A stretch of 64,000 nucleotides of DNA from Paramacrobiotus metropolitanus. Lineage: Eukaryota > Tardigrada > Eutardigrada > Parachela > Macrobiotidae. Positions within the stretch are counted from its first letter, which is position 1; the number at the start of each line of letters is the position of its first letter. Location: contig NW_026570264.1 of the NCBI RefSeq assembly GCF_019649055.1, positions 930,001 through 994,000 of the forward strand, written 5' to 3'. The position numbers and the translations under genes were made by a program. Of this stretch, positions 30,701 through 42,590 are shown piece by piece. The notes beneath the pieces are model-generated. The model ran no database searches and had not been told where the DNA came from. It worked only from the letters and a program-made list of their open reading frames with translations.

Positions 30701-31503
30701 TCTATAAATTTTGATGAGTCCCCCAGGAGGTCTTTCGGGCTTAACTGCCCATTTTCTTCTGCGTACGCCTTCTCCTCCTCTTCTCTTTCTTTATCTCTCT
30801 CTTCTTCAATCTTTTCTCTTCTCTCTTCTTTCTTCTCTTCTCTCTCTACTTCTTTCTTCTCCGGAGACTTCTTTGTTAACATCATGCCTTCAGTGATTCC
30901 TAGGTTCTTCACTGATGAACAGTGCTGCTCCTCCCTCTCATCGCGCGTTTGATTGGGTGTTCGTACATCTCCAACCCTCCGACCAAATCGGCCAAACTTG
31001 GGCAAAGGTTGTGCTGAGGATGTCCGGTTGCGGAGTAGCGTATTCGTGGATGGTACTGGCATGGTGTTCTTTAAATCGGCCATTAGACGTGCCCTGGGAT
31101 TGAAGACTTTATTTTGTTTGAAATCAATCACAAAGGGTGTTGACCGAAGATAGTCGGTCCCAAGCAGCATGGCATATGGGAACCCCTCTAGTATGGCTGC
31201 TTTCACCCATACTCTCTCTTTCATCAAATCTATGGGGACTCTGCATGATCCTGAAATGTTGAGTTTATCACCTGATGCGGACGTTGCGATGGTACCGTTC
31301 CATGGTTGTTTAGTCAAATTCTTTTTCTCAAAAAATTTCTGATTTATTATTGAAATTCCTGATCCGGTATCTACGATGGCTTCTATTGGCTCATTGTCAA
31401 CTCGTACTTTGCAGGTTATTGCGCCGGATGTCGAATTTGTACAGACCAGTTGATTGTTTACCGTAGCAAAAAGAGCCTTATCTGCCACGGCCTTTAGTTT
31501 AAC
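27778..31503 (-). pseudogene. pol: pol polyprotein (PR-RT-RH-IN) with three frame breaks
   Basis: Protease motif VDTGSGIS, reverse transcriptase IYLDDINIHS with FGLTNAPATFQRMM, RNase H TDASGVGLG, an integrase zinc finger (H-H then CISCNVKK) and the integrase triad in IDYQGPY, VSDRGRHF and TERANKT are all present. The frame changes near 29,925-29,930 (T run), 28,462-28,465 (A run on the coding strand) and about 28,095-28,115. The C-terminal part after the integrase ends VVHVSQLKPWYDK, a common gypsy ending. With LTRs so alike, the breaks may be sequencing indels, or this copy may be moved by enzymes from another copy. Confidence 0.85.
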
Positions 31504-32499
31504 TCAGGTATTTCCAGTGTGTCGTCGTGTTCTTCGTAGCTGAAGTACGACGGTTGCCTGTTGTTATTATTACTGTCGCGGTTAGAATTTCCTCCCCTGG
31601 AAAAATTGTTCGGGTTTCTTCTGTAATTCTGGTCCGTATTTCGTCCCTGGCTTCTGCCTTCGCGAGCGACATGACCTTTTCTTCCACATTTATTGCATTT
31701 TGTCCAACAGTCCTTCTGCATATGACCTTTATTACCACAGCGGTGACATATTGCATCTGAACGAGTGTTGCGTCCGTTAAATCGGCTTTCGTTACGCCGG
31801 AAGTTGGGCTGGGATCCTCGTGTTATGTTTTCCACAATGTTGACTACTTGATCCAGGCGTTTAGACAAATCAGTTATTTCGCTGTTCCGTGTTTCCGTAA
31901 AGAAAACCTTTGCTTTTGAGTCATCAGCCTCTGATTCCCTTTGGGCCTTTTCCTTGTACTGCTCCTTAGTTGCCTCGGTCTTCAGCTTGTCCAGGAACTG
32001 GGCTACGGTTGTCGGTCGATTGGTGACAAAGTTCGATTTCATGCGTGTCGGGAGTTCACGAAATAATTCGTTCGCCTTTTCGTGCTCAGTGGCTGTAGGG
32101 TTGATGACATCAAACATTTTCAGGACTTTCGTGACGTATGATGGAGGATCCGACTTCGCTAAGTTCTGGTATTCTTCCTTCTTCAGGTCGTAGTCCAGGT
32201 CAGTAGGGCCAAAAATTTTAAGCAGGGCGTTCTTCGCGCTGATCCAGGTTACATGTTTGGTTTGCTCCGATTCCCACCATCTTAAGGCATTGTTGATGAA
32301 GCACAAGTTAAGATTCGTCAGTTTTGTCGCTTCCGTCCATCCATAAACTCGGGTAAAACTTTCGTAGCGTTCGGTAAACTCGCGTACATCTTCGTGTGAC
32401 TCACCGCCAAATTTCGGGAAATCTTTAGGAGAAAGTTGCATTCCGGACGTTTGAAGAATGGTAGTAATGGGAGTTGATCCAGTTTGTTGCTGTTGTTGT

Positions 32500-32546
<47 letters not shown>

Positions 32547-33059
32547 TTGTTGTTGCTGTTGTTGTTGTTTAAGTGAGGTCATTTCTTGAAGAAGTTGGTC
32601 GATCTTTCTTCCGTACACATTGTTTGTGTTGATTAATGACTGGAAGGCCCTATCCTTTGTTGCTATATACAATGCTTTAAGGTCAGCCTTGGACATCTTG
32701 AATGGAAAAGTTCCATTTTGGAGTTGGGATAGTGCGTCAGCTTCGTCAGTAACAGTGATCACGTTGTAAAGGTCAATTAGGATTGGGATGTCGTTTAGGC
32801 TAAACCGTCTGAGGATGTCGTGTTTTGAAATCAGTGGTTGTAGTCCTGTATGGATTGCTTGCACTTGGGTATCCTCAAATGTGATAGTGGTCATTGTTGC
32901 TGGATTTGGCGTTGATGTTGTGGAAAGGTCACTGTCTGTGTCTGTCGCTCTATTGTCAGTATTGCGTGTCTTACCTGCCTGGTTGGCAAGGCGCAGCTCG
33001 ATGTCGGTTTGCTCAAAATTCTTATCCGGTATGTCGGTGTTACTACGAGTGTTCGGCAT
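31494..33059 (-). CDS. gag: gag polyprotein with polyglutamine tract and zinc knuckles
   Basis: About 521 residues from the ATG at 33,059. A long glutamine run (plus-strand 32,485-32,571) follows an N-terminal helical part. The capsid-like region has FPKFGGESHEDVREF and R-W-W-E-S, typical of gypsy gag. Near the end come a CCHC knuckle, CHRCGNKGHMQKDC, and a second one that lacks its last cysteine (CNKCGRKGHVAREG). Gag forms the virus-like particle and binds RNA. The stop is preceded by a -1 slippery heptamer leading into pol. Confidence 0.88.
31497..31503 (-). promoter_or_regulatory. -1 ribosomal frameshift heptamer G-TTA-AAC
   Basis: Read on the minus strand in gag frame, GTTAAAC ends directly at the gag TAA stop. 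A -1 shift here reads GTT AAA CTA and enters the pol frame, which is closed by TGA just upstream. GUUAAAC is a known slippery site in an arterivirus. Confidence 0.6.
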
Positions 33060-33334
33060 CAACTGATAAGAGGTCACAGAGTAATCCGTTCAGTACATAT
33101 GGTGGACAAATATGGAAAGGTCAGGGTTATAGCAGAAACAGGAATCGGACTGAAATGTCAGATGTAGACAGCTGGATCGGAACCGATAGTTCACTTATGT
33201 TGTAAGCTGTATGGAACTATTATGTCAGTTTAGTACATAAAGGTCAAATGTAATCCATTGTAATCCATAAAGATCGGTAGATACAGTGGGATCAGTGTGG
33301 AAAGGTCAATGGAGGTTGATAGTAAACACTTTAA

Positions 33335-33352
33335 AGACCACTGGAGCCACCA
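33335..33352 (-). other. putative primer binding site
   Basis: Two bases inside the 5' LTR, the minus strand reads TGGTGGCTCCAGTGG, beginning with the TGG that pairs with tRNA CCA ends. I cannot assign the tRNA without a tRNA set. Confidence 0.6.
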
Positions 33353-33354
33353 TT

Positions 33355-33753
33355 TGTAACGTAGGTTCTTACTAACTGTAACTCAAAGCTGGCTAGATGG
33401 TATAAGTCTTTATTGATCTAAGACTGACTAAAACTATCAACGATTTTTTAGTATTGAAAACATAGGACTTATATATGAGAACAGATGGACAAGACAACGT
33501 CCAGTTACACAACGTTACTGGCGTATAGTGAATAGAAGTTATGACATTCAAACGGATGCACTTCCGTGTTGCGTAATATGCCTTTGTTGGCCAGTGCGTT
33601 ATACAGCAACGCACTGTGGCTCGAACGCCAACCGGCACTTATGCATTGTGTAACAACTCTGTTGGCCAGTGAGTTGTGTAACAACTCACTGTTACTGTTA
33701 TGCCAACGACCAGTACATACGTTGTGCATGTACACATGATAAATCATGTTACA
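33355..33753 (-). repeat. 5' LTR of the gypsy element
   Basis: 399 bp, matching the other LTR except at one position near 33,517. It carries the same promoter and poly(A) signals and hairpins. CTGG follows as target-site duplication. Confidence 0.93.
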
Positions 33754-34523
33754 CTGGCACAGTATCCGGTTGTTTCCTTTATTCACCGGATACGTTCGCG
33801 AACGCTACGGCAATTACACATCGCGAAAACGCAGTAAGTACCGGTACAACTGTGCCGTTCATACCGAACGGACGGCACTGCATCATGCAGTCTCAACATC
33901 AATCCACATTACAGAAAAGGAATTACTGCTATCAAAAGTCCATGTTATTATGGTTATCACCGAACTTCAACATGAGCATCTCCGTGTGTACTCGTAATTT
34001 CATTATTTAAAATTTATTTATAGCGCTTCTCCTCCTAGCGCGGTTATGTGCATCATAATTCTAATAGTTTATTATTTTTTAGCAAAAGCCTCGATTTTAA
34101 GTATTAACGAATTTTGTTTTCCTAATCTCCCAAGCTCATAGTTCTTCAAGATGTTTAGTAGCATTTGTCTTTGCATAACAGTGATTTCCTTTGTTATACA
34201 GTACATAATGCAAAAACGTGGAGAAAATTGTGACCTTTGCAGGTAATCACAAGCATTCTGTTGATGCACCCTCGCATTCATCGGTTACCCGGGAGACAAA
34301 GCCGGAAAACAGCGCTTTTCTGTTGTTAACGTTGCTGATCGGAAGCGTGTTAATCTGCTGGACACCGTCGGCTATCATCTTGCCGGTATTGACCACGACG
34401 GTGGACCCCATTGTCATGCCATGGATTTTTGCATTAAGTGAACTGCAAGCCATAGTGGATCCCATAATTTTTGTTTTGTCATTGCCGGACCTTCGTCAAC
34501 GAATTTTTCAGCCAACTCGTTGA

Positions 34524-35786
34524 TGAAACGTGAAAACCGTTGTCATTGCTCGCTATCACTGACAATCGTCCCTACTGCTCCACTACAAGAGCTGCTTTCT
34601 GGTGTCGCATCAATTACTTTAGCCGCTAGATAAGGTGGCTCCGCAGAGTTGGTGTACGGGGAAATAACACCTGCAAATGTGTGTACTGCTCGTATTAACA
34701 ACTGCACAGGCAATATACACATTTGCAAGCGCTAATTTCCCGTACACCTAATCTGTGGAGCCACTTCATCTAGCGGCTACAGTAATCGGGTCCTAATAAA
34801 ATGCTTTATAAATACTGTATAAATATTGATTTCAAAATTTATTTTCTGCTAACGCACTAATCAGGGTTCAACTGCGCTGACGTGTCAAATAATCTTCACC
34901 AAAATTATTTTGTTGTAATAATCGAGCACTTGTTTAGTCGTTCACAATGGCAAAAGAAGGAGTAAGCACTGGAGGCGAAAAATAGTAGTCCTCATAATTC
35001 TCATGGCTACAATCAGTCATGACTGCTTTAAAATTAAATTTTAGAGAGTAAAACGAAAACTACTGGTATACATTATCGTTGTCTGGCGGTTCTACTCGCG
35101 GCAAAGTGTCGAAAACTGCCGCCGGATTACCGCAAACAACTGCCATGCTGAAGTGCTTTTTCAATTTGTGTCCTCCCGCGCTGCTCTTCCGACACGTTTA
35201 CAAGATACCAATTTCTTGTCGCGAACGAAATTTCATGTTGGCGACTTTTATTCTGCTGCTTGCGACAAATATAGGCGTACTGCTACAGTATATTATTTAA
35301 CATACTGTAATATTATACCTACGTATCTGCAGACAGCTGCACCGCAAGAATAAAAGTCGCACCAGGTTCAGTTAAGTACTGAGAGCAACTTCCTAGAAAT
35401 ACGTATTTTGCTGAAGAATTATAATTTAGACAAAATAAAAATCCATCCACCAGTTCCCATGATCGCATGCATGACGTATCAGCCCTGCCGTGTGGCGCTA
35501 AGGCTAAAAAAATCACTGCCCTCCTGGCATTTGTTGCCGATTGAAATTCATTCTGCAGTTAATTAATCGATGGCGAACGTCGACTGCCTCCAGAGTTCCA
35601 GAAAACCGACTTATCACATTGGAAAAAAACTCTACGTTGATTCCGAAAACCGGAATAAATGCGTGCTGTGGAAGAGAACCGTTTAGGCTCCACAAAACCT
35701 GTCCACACTCCAGATTTCCTCTAATAAAATTAATATCAATTCATTCATCTCATATCATCGGGATTTACCATCCGATCGTCTTGCAT
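34524..35786. other. gene-poor stretch with fold-back
   Basis: Besides the inverted repeat I see no supported gene. A short hydrophobic open frame (35,079-35,300) has no start context or relatives in the window. Confidence 0.4.
34621..34780. repeat. imperfect inverted repeat, about 70-bp arms
   Basis: Arms of about 34,621-34,690 and 34,709-34,780 are inverted copies at roughly 85% by eye, with a loop of about 20 bases. It begins just after the GPCR stop, so a GPCR transcript could carry the hairpin. A MITE-like fold-back is the simplest reading. Confidence 0.65.
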
Positions 35787-36292
35787 TCACCCTGTGGTCA
35801 TCATCACTTTCACTTCCGCATAGGAAGGAGGAAGATCCGATTCCCTCCTAAACGGGACTGCTGTATACGGTGGCGCATCGTTGATCGGCGTAGCAGGGCG
35901 TGGCAAAACAATCGCCGTTTCTGCAACAGTGCCGGCGTTGTTTGCTGCTTTCGGAACCCGACACCGTCGCAGGGTGACGGCGGCCCTCAGCAGGCATGTT
36001 CCTTCCACAGTAAAATTAACGCTGCCAATTGTGATTAATATGGCCGATCTATATTTGCCGCCCTGTATATCTCCATGGATAACGGCGCCCAGCGCCAAGA
36101 GGACGCCGAGGATCAGCCCGGATGTGTAGATTTTTAAAAATGTTAAACCGGGTGCTGGGTTGATGGACCGGGAAAGGATCGGTTCGCGAAGGATGGGGCT
36201 TACCATTCTTCTTCTCCACAGACTGTACAGCGCTCCGGAGCTATTATGCAGAAGCACCCACACGTCGAGGATGTAGCCTATTGTAAAATCGC
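35787..36292 (-). pseudogene. membrane protein family, copy A (truncated fusion)
   Basis: From an acceptor site at 36,292, the frame runs GDFTIGYILDVW, two membrane spans and TLRRCRVPKA. It then passes directly into the proline-rich tail ending ESDLPPSYAEV. Copies B and D have a further membrane region and an intron at this point, so copy A appears to have lost an internal segment. No N-terminal exon was found upstream. The PPSY and PPYT motifs could bind WW-domain ubiquitin ligases of the NEDD4 type. Probably a decayed or shortened paralogue. Confidence 0.6.
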
Positions 36293-37898
36293 CTGGAGAA
36301 TGTGCAAAAGAAGAATAATAACAATTAAGACAACGTGTAGTGTACGTCTTACTGCTATAATGCTATTTAACGATGTGCGATGATTTGACTAGCCATAGCA
36401 TATTAATTTGATGTCCTTCGTAAATAAGGATATGTGATAGTGCCGAATTGTACGTGTACAGACATACTACAGTGCATCACATCATGATTGCGCAATAAAT
36501 TCGTGACGGTGAAGATTTGACGCTGGCCCATAGACTCATATGCTATAACAGATAACTTAAATTTTCAAACATTCATAACTTTGTTAATTTTCGCGTTAAT
36601 GTTTGTGAGTATGCTTTAAAAATACAGAATAATATCTACTATTAGGCAAAACAATTTTTTTTCTGTTTCCGTCTTAAGGTGTGGCACTGAGAGCATACGT
36701 GGTTATCATAGCCGCCTACGAGAAATCTTTAAATCAAATTAAAAGTAAAGTATGGTAAAGTGTGCTTTTAAAAAAATTATAGTTTAATCGTAGGCGTTAG
36801 TTTGCCGATGCCGTTAATTCCGTTTTCCTTAATCGAAACAAATTGACCAAGAGCATTTGCTGTATCTCTATTCTACACTGGAGCCTTTAATAAGTATCGT
36901 CATGTAAGTACAAACTGAGTACTAGAAAAAACGAGTTTATAACAAAAACACTTCTTCAATACTATCCTGCTCGGGGATTGTACCCATGACACATATCGCG
37001 TCTATTCTACGAACAAGCTAATCTTAATGAACGAGACTTTTACATCGACTTCCTCAGTTTCATAAAACCAAATAGCTGCCTACTGATGAAAAGAGGCATG
37101 CTAGCTGCTTCTGACAGCAGCAAGCATCATGAAACTAGTGAACACCCCCGGATTTCCTCAGTAAAGTACGAGGCACGAGGCAACGGTTTCCCCGCTCTAC
37201 AGCACATTTTGTCACTTTCTCTGCTGCATCCCTGCCGAATATACAAGCGCGCCATGATACATAGATTTGCGGTTACGCTAGCCCCGTCGTACTTGCCGGG
37301 GTCAGCAAAATGCAGCGGGTTCACGGGCACACGAAAGGGAAAACCAGAAACGACGCAGCTGCCGCTTTCTGGGTGATCAGTGATTGTTTTATCAATTTGC
37401 CGTAGAAGCACTGGGAGCGCTTGAGAGGAAACAAAAGAGACGGCCAGTTTTCTTGGGCTAATGATATTAGAGGAGATTGTTTAAGTAAAACAGATCTACG
37501 GCTTTCTTGAAGCTGCGTAGTCTCGCAATAGTTAAAAGCAATGCGGCAGCAGGTTTGGCAGTTTGGCACCATGCCAAGGAAAAACAACTTTGTTAATATA
37601 AATGACTTTATTTGTTTTTTTCGCTTGAACATTAACAGTTAACCGTAATGGTTGTATCGCGTGAACATCGCTGCTTTGCAAAGGCGTGAACTAAATAAAT
37701 GAAACATTTTCTTAGATTCCACATACATCGGTTTTGCGGCTGTAGCAAACGTGGTTATCGCTCACACTCAGCCTTACTGTCGGTTCAGGAAGCGGTGAAA
37801 ATGATGAATATACGGGCAAAATTTACGAGCGTCGTTTCGGACGGTTTAGAGGCCAAAACGTCGGGCGGACAACTCAGGCGACCGGTCGTTTTGGGCGG
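36293..37898. other. gene-poor stretch
   Basis: No supported gene or RNA seen. Short open frames near 37,086-37,632 have no motif or splice support. Confidence 0.4.
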
Positions 37899-39893
37899 TT
37901 ACAGCGGCCTTGCATTGCACGGCCCACGCATTCCTTTCCCTGTGTTCGCCTTCATCACTTCGGCATACGGAGGAGGAAGATCCGATTCCCGTTGTATTGT
38001 AACTGCGGAGAACGGCGGGACGTCTTCGGTGGTCGTGTTGGTGAGTGGCAACATGTTCTCCACGACTGCGAGCGGAGTATTGGCGTCGTTCGGGGTTTCA
38101 GATGGAGGTGGCGCGCTGATGGTCAGCGAGATTACTGCGTCGGGTGCGGGCACATCAGTACCACAGAAACGCATCAAAAGGCCCACCACGGCCAGACAGG
38201 CCTGCATTCCAAGGGCGAGCCCTTCGTCGAGCATCGTCCATTGGTTACTGCTATGCCCCGCTGACGGGTCTAATGCTGCTTCCGTGAGCGCACCTACACT
38301 GAGCAATGCTCGAACGATCTGACAGCATACGTAGATGAGAATGAATCTTGAGAAAACCGGCTGGGAAGGCTGCCGCGTGTATGGTGCCGGTGCGTCCACT
38401 TGTTGGCCGCGAAATAAGCCAGACAGTCCGAAAATGCTGCTCATCACTCTCCATGACCGGGAAATGAGCATAAAGTAAACAGTTTTCCCGGTTTCCTGGT
38501 GACCTGTGAAAGCAGTACAGTTTATCTGTTCCCCTACGGTGATTTACTGTAGCAGCCAATACCTGACAGTGTATAATAATAACTATACAGTTGGTTTAGG
38601 TACAAAACTGACTGCCGCCTGTGCCGCTCTGCACGACAATTGTGCGGCGGTCGAAAACACAAACCCTACAAAATAGTAATAACAAGTGCATAATCAAAGC
38701 TGCAAAGTGGCAGTACGCCTAAATTACTCGTTGATTCGGTACTGAGCGGCGCGCGCCACCTACCTCTGATCTGATAGATAACGATTGACGGCAACGACAG
38801 CAGCACATACGGCAACTCAAGGGCACAGGAAAAAACCACAAATCTAAGTGAAAATTCAGCACTGCTGGTCGACGTATTTCCGGGACCGTTGGTCGTCCCG
38901 ATGCACCAGTTCCTGAACGTGAGCGGAAGACGATCCCGTCTTAGGGTTACCGCGGCAATGAACAGGCAGGTTCCTTCCACAATAAGGTTAAGATTCCCCA
39001 CAAAAATTAGCACGACCGCTCTTCCTTCGCTGCCCTGTAGAGCTCCCATAATAACGGCTCCAGTGCCAGGAGAACGCTGATAATCATCCAGGACATACAG
39101 ACTTTCAAGAACTTTAAACCAGCTGTCCGGCTGATGGACGAGGAAATAATGGTTTGTTCACGAATGACGTGGCGTGAGGCTTTTCTTCTCCCCACGGTAT
39201 AAAGTACTCCGAAGCTATTACAGACAACCACCCACACGTTGAGGATGTATCCTAATGTAAAATCGCCGGGCAGATCTGAGAAAATAAAATGAGAGTGGCA
39301 GCTGTTGCGGTGAATAGTATGTACATATGGCTATAATAACACCGTTAAGCCCGCTTAAGGTGACATCTAGTTGTAGACGTATTCCAGCTATTGGATTTTT
39401 CTCCGGAATATCAGGGTCTTTGATCCCAAGTTACTCATTTTTAAAGGAGGCCTCGCATTGAAATCCTTTTTATGAATAAAACAGTTGCGACTTGCGAGCA
39501 CCCAACTTTTTTCGGAATATTATTGTACTTCGAATTCTTTAACTGTCACCGCCATCTAATACACTCTTCTCTCGCCGGCCTCCGCACAGTTGTCAAGCAT
39601 GTATAGAATAGTACTGCACTTCGAACATATAACGCTTGCACGTTCGTACCTTTGGGGTTCGAAGTGGAGAAGAACGCTGTCAGTACGCCAAAAAACAGAT
39701 TCACCAGCGAGAACCACAACGTCAGGTAATAGTATGTGCATTTAAAATCGTATGTCGTGCTCTGTAAAGATATCTGTTCTACCCACACGCTGCAGGTTCC
39801 CCGCTCCTGCGTGGATGATGTCCGCAACGCCATTGCTTCCCGCAGCGTTAGGCAATCCTTGATTAGGATCAGCTTAGCAAGATTGCACAGCAA
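37899..39893 (-). CDS. membrane protein family, copy B, three exons, one frame break
   Basis: Exons 39893-39650, 39275-38764 and 38503-37899 carry, in order: an N-terminal region with LTLREAMALR and a membrane span; GDFTLGYILNVW plus three spans; and a tail with one more hydrophobic region and ESDLPPPYAEVM. Junctions are phase 1. Exon 2 is one base short compared with copies A and D: near 39,060 a GG stands where the relatives have GGG, so the frame breaks between two good halves. This could be an assembly indel. The family is not one I recognise; a four- or five-span surface or vesicle protein with PPxY ubiquitin-ligase motifs is the best description. Confidence 0.65.
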
Positions 39894-42068
39894 GATGTCA
39901 ACTTATGGATGTCACAGTCAATGATTACAGTTACATTCAACCTGTGATCAATTGTCATTTTTTGCTGCTTGTTATAATTATCAAAAGTCATAGTATTATC
40001 AAAATATTGCAAACTCAGACTGGGGTAGAAACATACAAACGTACAAATGATACAATGCTGTTTGGTCATGGAAAATGTTAGTCTCACATGCAAGTGCGAA
40101 GACAACCTGTTGTAAGAGCATGATATTCACGCTTTGCTATGTTGAAGTGTAATCCCAAAGAAAATCAATAAACGGTCAACGTCGCATGTGCCTAAACATT
40201 TGTGTAAATCCGAACGTCATACGATCAGAATACGTTAGAATATACGTAATATTCAACGTACAGCAGCAGATACCGGCATCATCAAAAACCGATTTTGGCT
40301 TTACGGATTATGAACTAATATACTGTAGATATCAATTTTTAAGTGCAGTAAGTACTAGTGCAGCACGTACAGTACAAACAATTACGTCGTGCGTACCATA
40401 CCCAATACCGAACATCCCGTGCGCATGCGGCGCAGTGCACTGGTGCGACAGCTGAATATTAATTTTGACGTAGTCGTGCATTGCACTGCACCACATGCTC
40501 CGGAATGTTCGGTATGGGAGCGCGAGACGGTTTAGTCTTCAAATGTAAGTACTCGTATCTTGCAAAAACCAAAAAAAGGTACAACACGGTCAGACTTTTT
40601 ATTCCTAAGCTCTAAGCAAATACGGTAAATCGTCGGAAAAAGGATTGCGATGATCAGGCGAAAAATAGCGCTTTAAGGCCGCCGCAAAATAATTATAGAG
40701 CGGTTGGACGAATCTCAAATTTTTTTGTTAAACCTTCATCCCTTGTCCTGAATGGCTTGATACAAAAGGAAGTGCGTATATGCACAGAAAATAAATTAGT
40801 GGTTCAAGCTTATTACGGTAACTACGGCAAATCGAATCAACATACGGCTGTTCAGTGGCACAGAAGCAGACTATGGCAAAATCGAAAAGCACTAAAGCTC
40901 AAGCTTTAATTCAGTTTGCCAGTGTAAATGTGAAACACCTCTGACAGTAAAAAATCACGGGAAGACATTATTCCACAGACGGCACGTGCACTAACAACAC
41001 CCTTACGTTAGAAAAGTGTGGTGTTCAGTTGGACGTTCAAATTTCCTTTCGTTCAGATGCATCCTAACCTACCGGCTAATGAGCGAAAGGACCGAGTGCT
41101 GTGGATTCGATGGATGGTCATCGGGGCACTTATACGATATCGACGTAAAACACATCGAAAGCTTGGTTTCGAAGCAGCAGTTCTTGAGTCCTTTACAGTT
41201 CATCTGTCATGGAAGTGGCGCAAGCATCACGAGAGATGCGGATAACGAGAGCGATGTACCGCCTCCGTTAACTTCTTAAGCTTTAGCTCTCAGCGATGGT
41301 CAAACAAAAATACTTACTGCAGCAGTCCCCAATCGCAAGGCCAAGGATGCGCCAAAACTAACTATGTTACTATGGCCTTCCGAGTGTTGAAAGAAGACGG
41401 TCGTACGATGGAAATACGACCATGGTTTAAAAGGCCATGAAATATACTCACAAATCACAATGCACGGCGAGACATCGCGCTGAAAGGATCACACTTATTC
41501 CGATATGCCAGTACAGTGTCATAATTAAAAATACGCTATGAACGTTATACGATATTATACACTATGAACGTTATAATTATAATCTTATGATTCTTATCAC
41601 AGTATTAGGAATCATAGTCACAAACGTATCAGAGCAAACGCTGTCCTTAAATAATTTTTAAGAATTCTGTTTTCGTTTATGTGACAAAAGATGCGCATAC
41701 CGGTAATATGGCAATACGAACTGTACGGCAGGAAATGGTAATGGTTTCCTTTATCTGCTGACAAAACTGTAACAAAAGAAATTTTAATGTTTAAAATAAT
41801 TTTCTATCCAAAAATACAACGCTGGCTGCCGATACGTATTTTATCTTCACAAGTACCAGCGAAACCCACAAGTGATAATAACAATAATAATTTACTGGAA
41901 AAACACCAAGCACTATAATAATAACAACAATTTCCTGGACAAACAACAATCACTATTTCTTGAACCCCGGTCCGCAGTCAGTGGAGTGCGTAGTGTCACT
42001 GTTTAGAAGAATCCTTGGCCGATGCGTTCCAGTTGTAGTGATCAAAGGCATGCTTCGGTTGACATAAG
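39894..42068. repeat. diverged segmental duplication, first copy
   Basis: About 40,150-41,200 resembles 53,640-55,180 in order. Shared words include CCTAAAC.TTTGTGT.AATCCGAAC, TTTTGGCTTTACGGA.TATGAA, GTGCGCATGCGGCGCAGTG and GGATTCGATGG. A weaker third match lies near 60,140-60,230. The stretch otherwise shows no gene. Confidence 0.6.
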
Positions 42069-42590
42069 TCAATGGATAGCTTTCACAGAATGCATAACGC
42101 TGATTTGCCACGTACTTTGCGATTGGTATTTGACAATATGCTGGCCCATCGTTGCCGATTTCCGGGTTTTGAACTTACATCCTGTACAATATAGAAAAAC
42201 CCCGGTGGCACAAAGCTGTGCGTGCTCCCTGTTTGCCAAATGTGAGAGAAATGCGTCCTCTTCCTCGCAGGATACGCGACAAACCTGACACTGATATCTT
42301 GCGCGAACACTGCTCGTGGTAGAATTTTCTGGCGGAAGTAACAGCATCTCGGGAGCCGTTCCCGCGCATCGGACTGGTGATTCACTGGAAGTTGGGTGCC
42401 CTGTACTGTGGCTGGAGTGAAATTGTGCTGTGTCAGTTTCCACATCCACGCCGACTTCTGGGATAGGCTCGGACGAATGATCTGGCTGTTGGAGATTACT
42501 TGACATAGGCTCAGGTCGAGGTGGTTCTACGATCGGAGCCACAAAAGTTGGATCTGCGGCTGCATCCGACCGCTGCTGCCCGTTATCCAA
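42069..42590 (-). CDS. exon with two C2H2-like zinc fingers
   Basis: An acidic, proline-rich region is followed by YQCQVCRVSCEEEDAFLSHL with an A-N-R-E-H close, then FLYCTGCKFKTRKSATMGQH. These are two C2H2-type fingers with unusual spacing. Reading upstream in the same frame reaches an acceptor near 42,675 and begins TQPSTAFPNHETCVTPV. A matching segment stands at the exon near 44,290. It is probably the last exon of the long minus-strand gene that starts with helix-turn-helix units at 49.7 kb, but joining needs transcripts. Confidence 0.5.
   Translation of the reverse strand: MDNGQQRSDAAADPTFVAPIVEPPRPEPMSSNLQQPDHSSEPIPEVGVDVETDTAQFHSSHSTGHPTSSESPVRCAGTAPEMLLLPPENSTTSSVRARYQCQVCRVSCEEEDAFLSHLANREHAQLCATGVFLYCTGCKFKTRKSATMGQHIVKYQSQSTWQISVMHSVKAIH

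Larger units (their letters stand above)
27349..33753 (-). mobile_element. Ty3/gypsy-type LTR retrotransposon, near-intact, minus strand
   Basis: The 6,405-bp element has two 399-bp LTRs that start TG and end CA. I counted one base difference between them (T or C in the ACGTTAYTGG segment). CTGG is duplicated at 27,345-27,348 and 33,754-33,757. Gene order is gag, protease, reverse transcriptase, RNase H, integrase, which is the Ty3/gypsy order. No envelope gene is present. The nearly identical LTRs indicate a recent insertion. Pol carries three single-base frame breaks. Confidence 0.95.
26728..34523 (+). pseudogene. class A GPCR gene interrupted by an LTR retrotransposon
   Basis: Coding segments are 26728-27348, then 33758-33833 after the insertion, an intron 33834-34242 (GT-AG), and 34243-34523. 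Without the insertion and one target-site copy the frame is open for about 325 residues. Glycosylation sites lie at the N-terminus. TM1-TM5 are before the insertion, which falls at the end of TM5. The last exon has ICWTPSAIILPVL, a CWxP-type TM6, and DPIIFVLSLPDLRQRIF, a TM7/helix-8 motif. TM3 is followed by C-R-C-C-A-V-L in the DRY position. This allele cannot make the receptor unless the insert is spliced out; other haplotypes may be intact. Confidence 0.78.

Noticed and set aside
30644-30952. Serine-rich plus-strand frame in the retrotransposon
   Set aside because: It is the complement of the Glu/Lys-rich segment of pol, not a gene.
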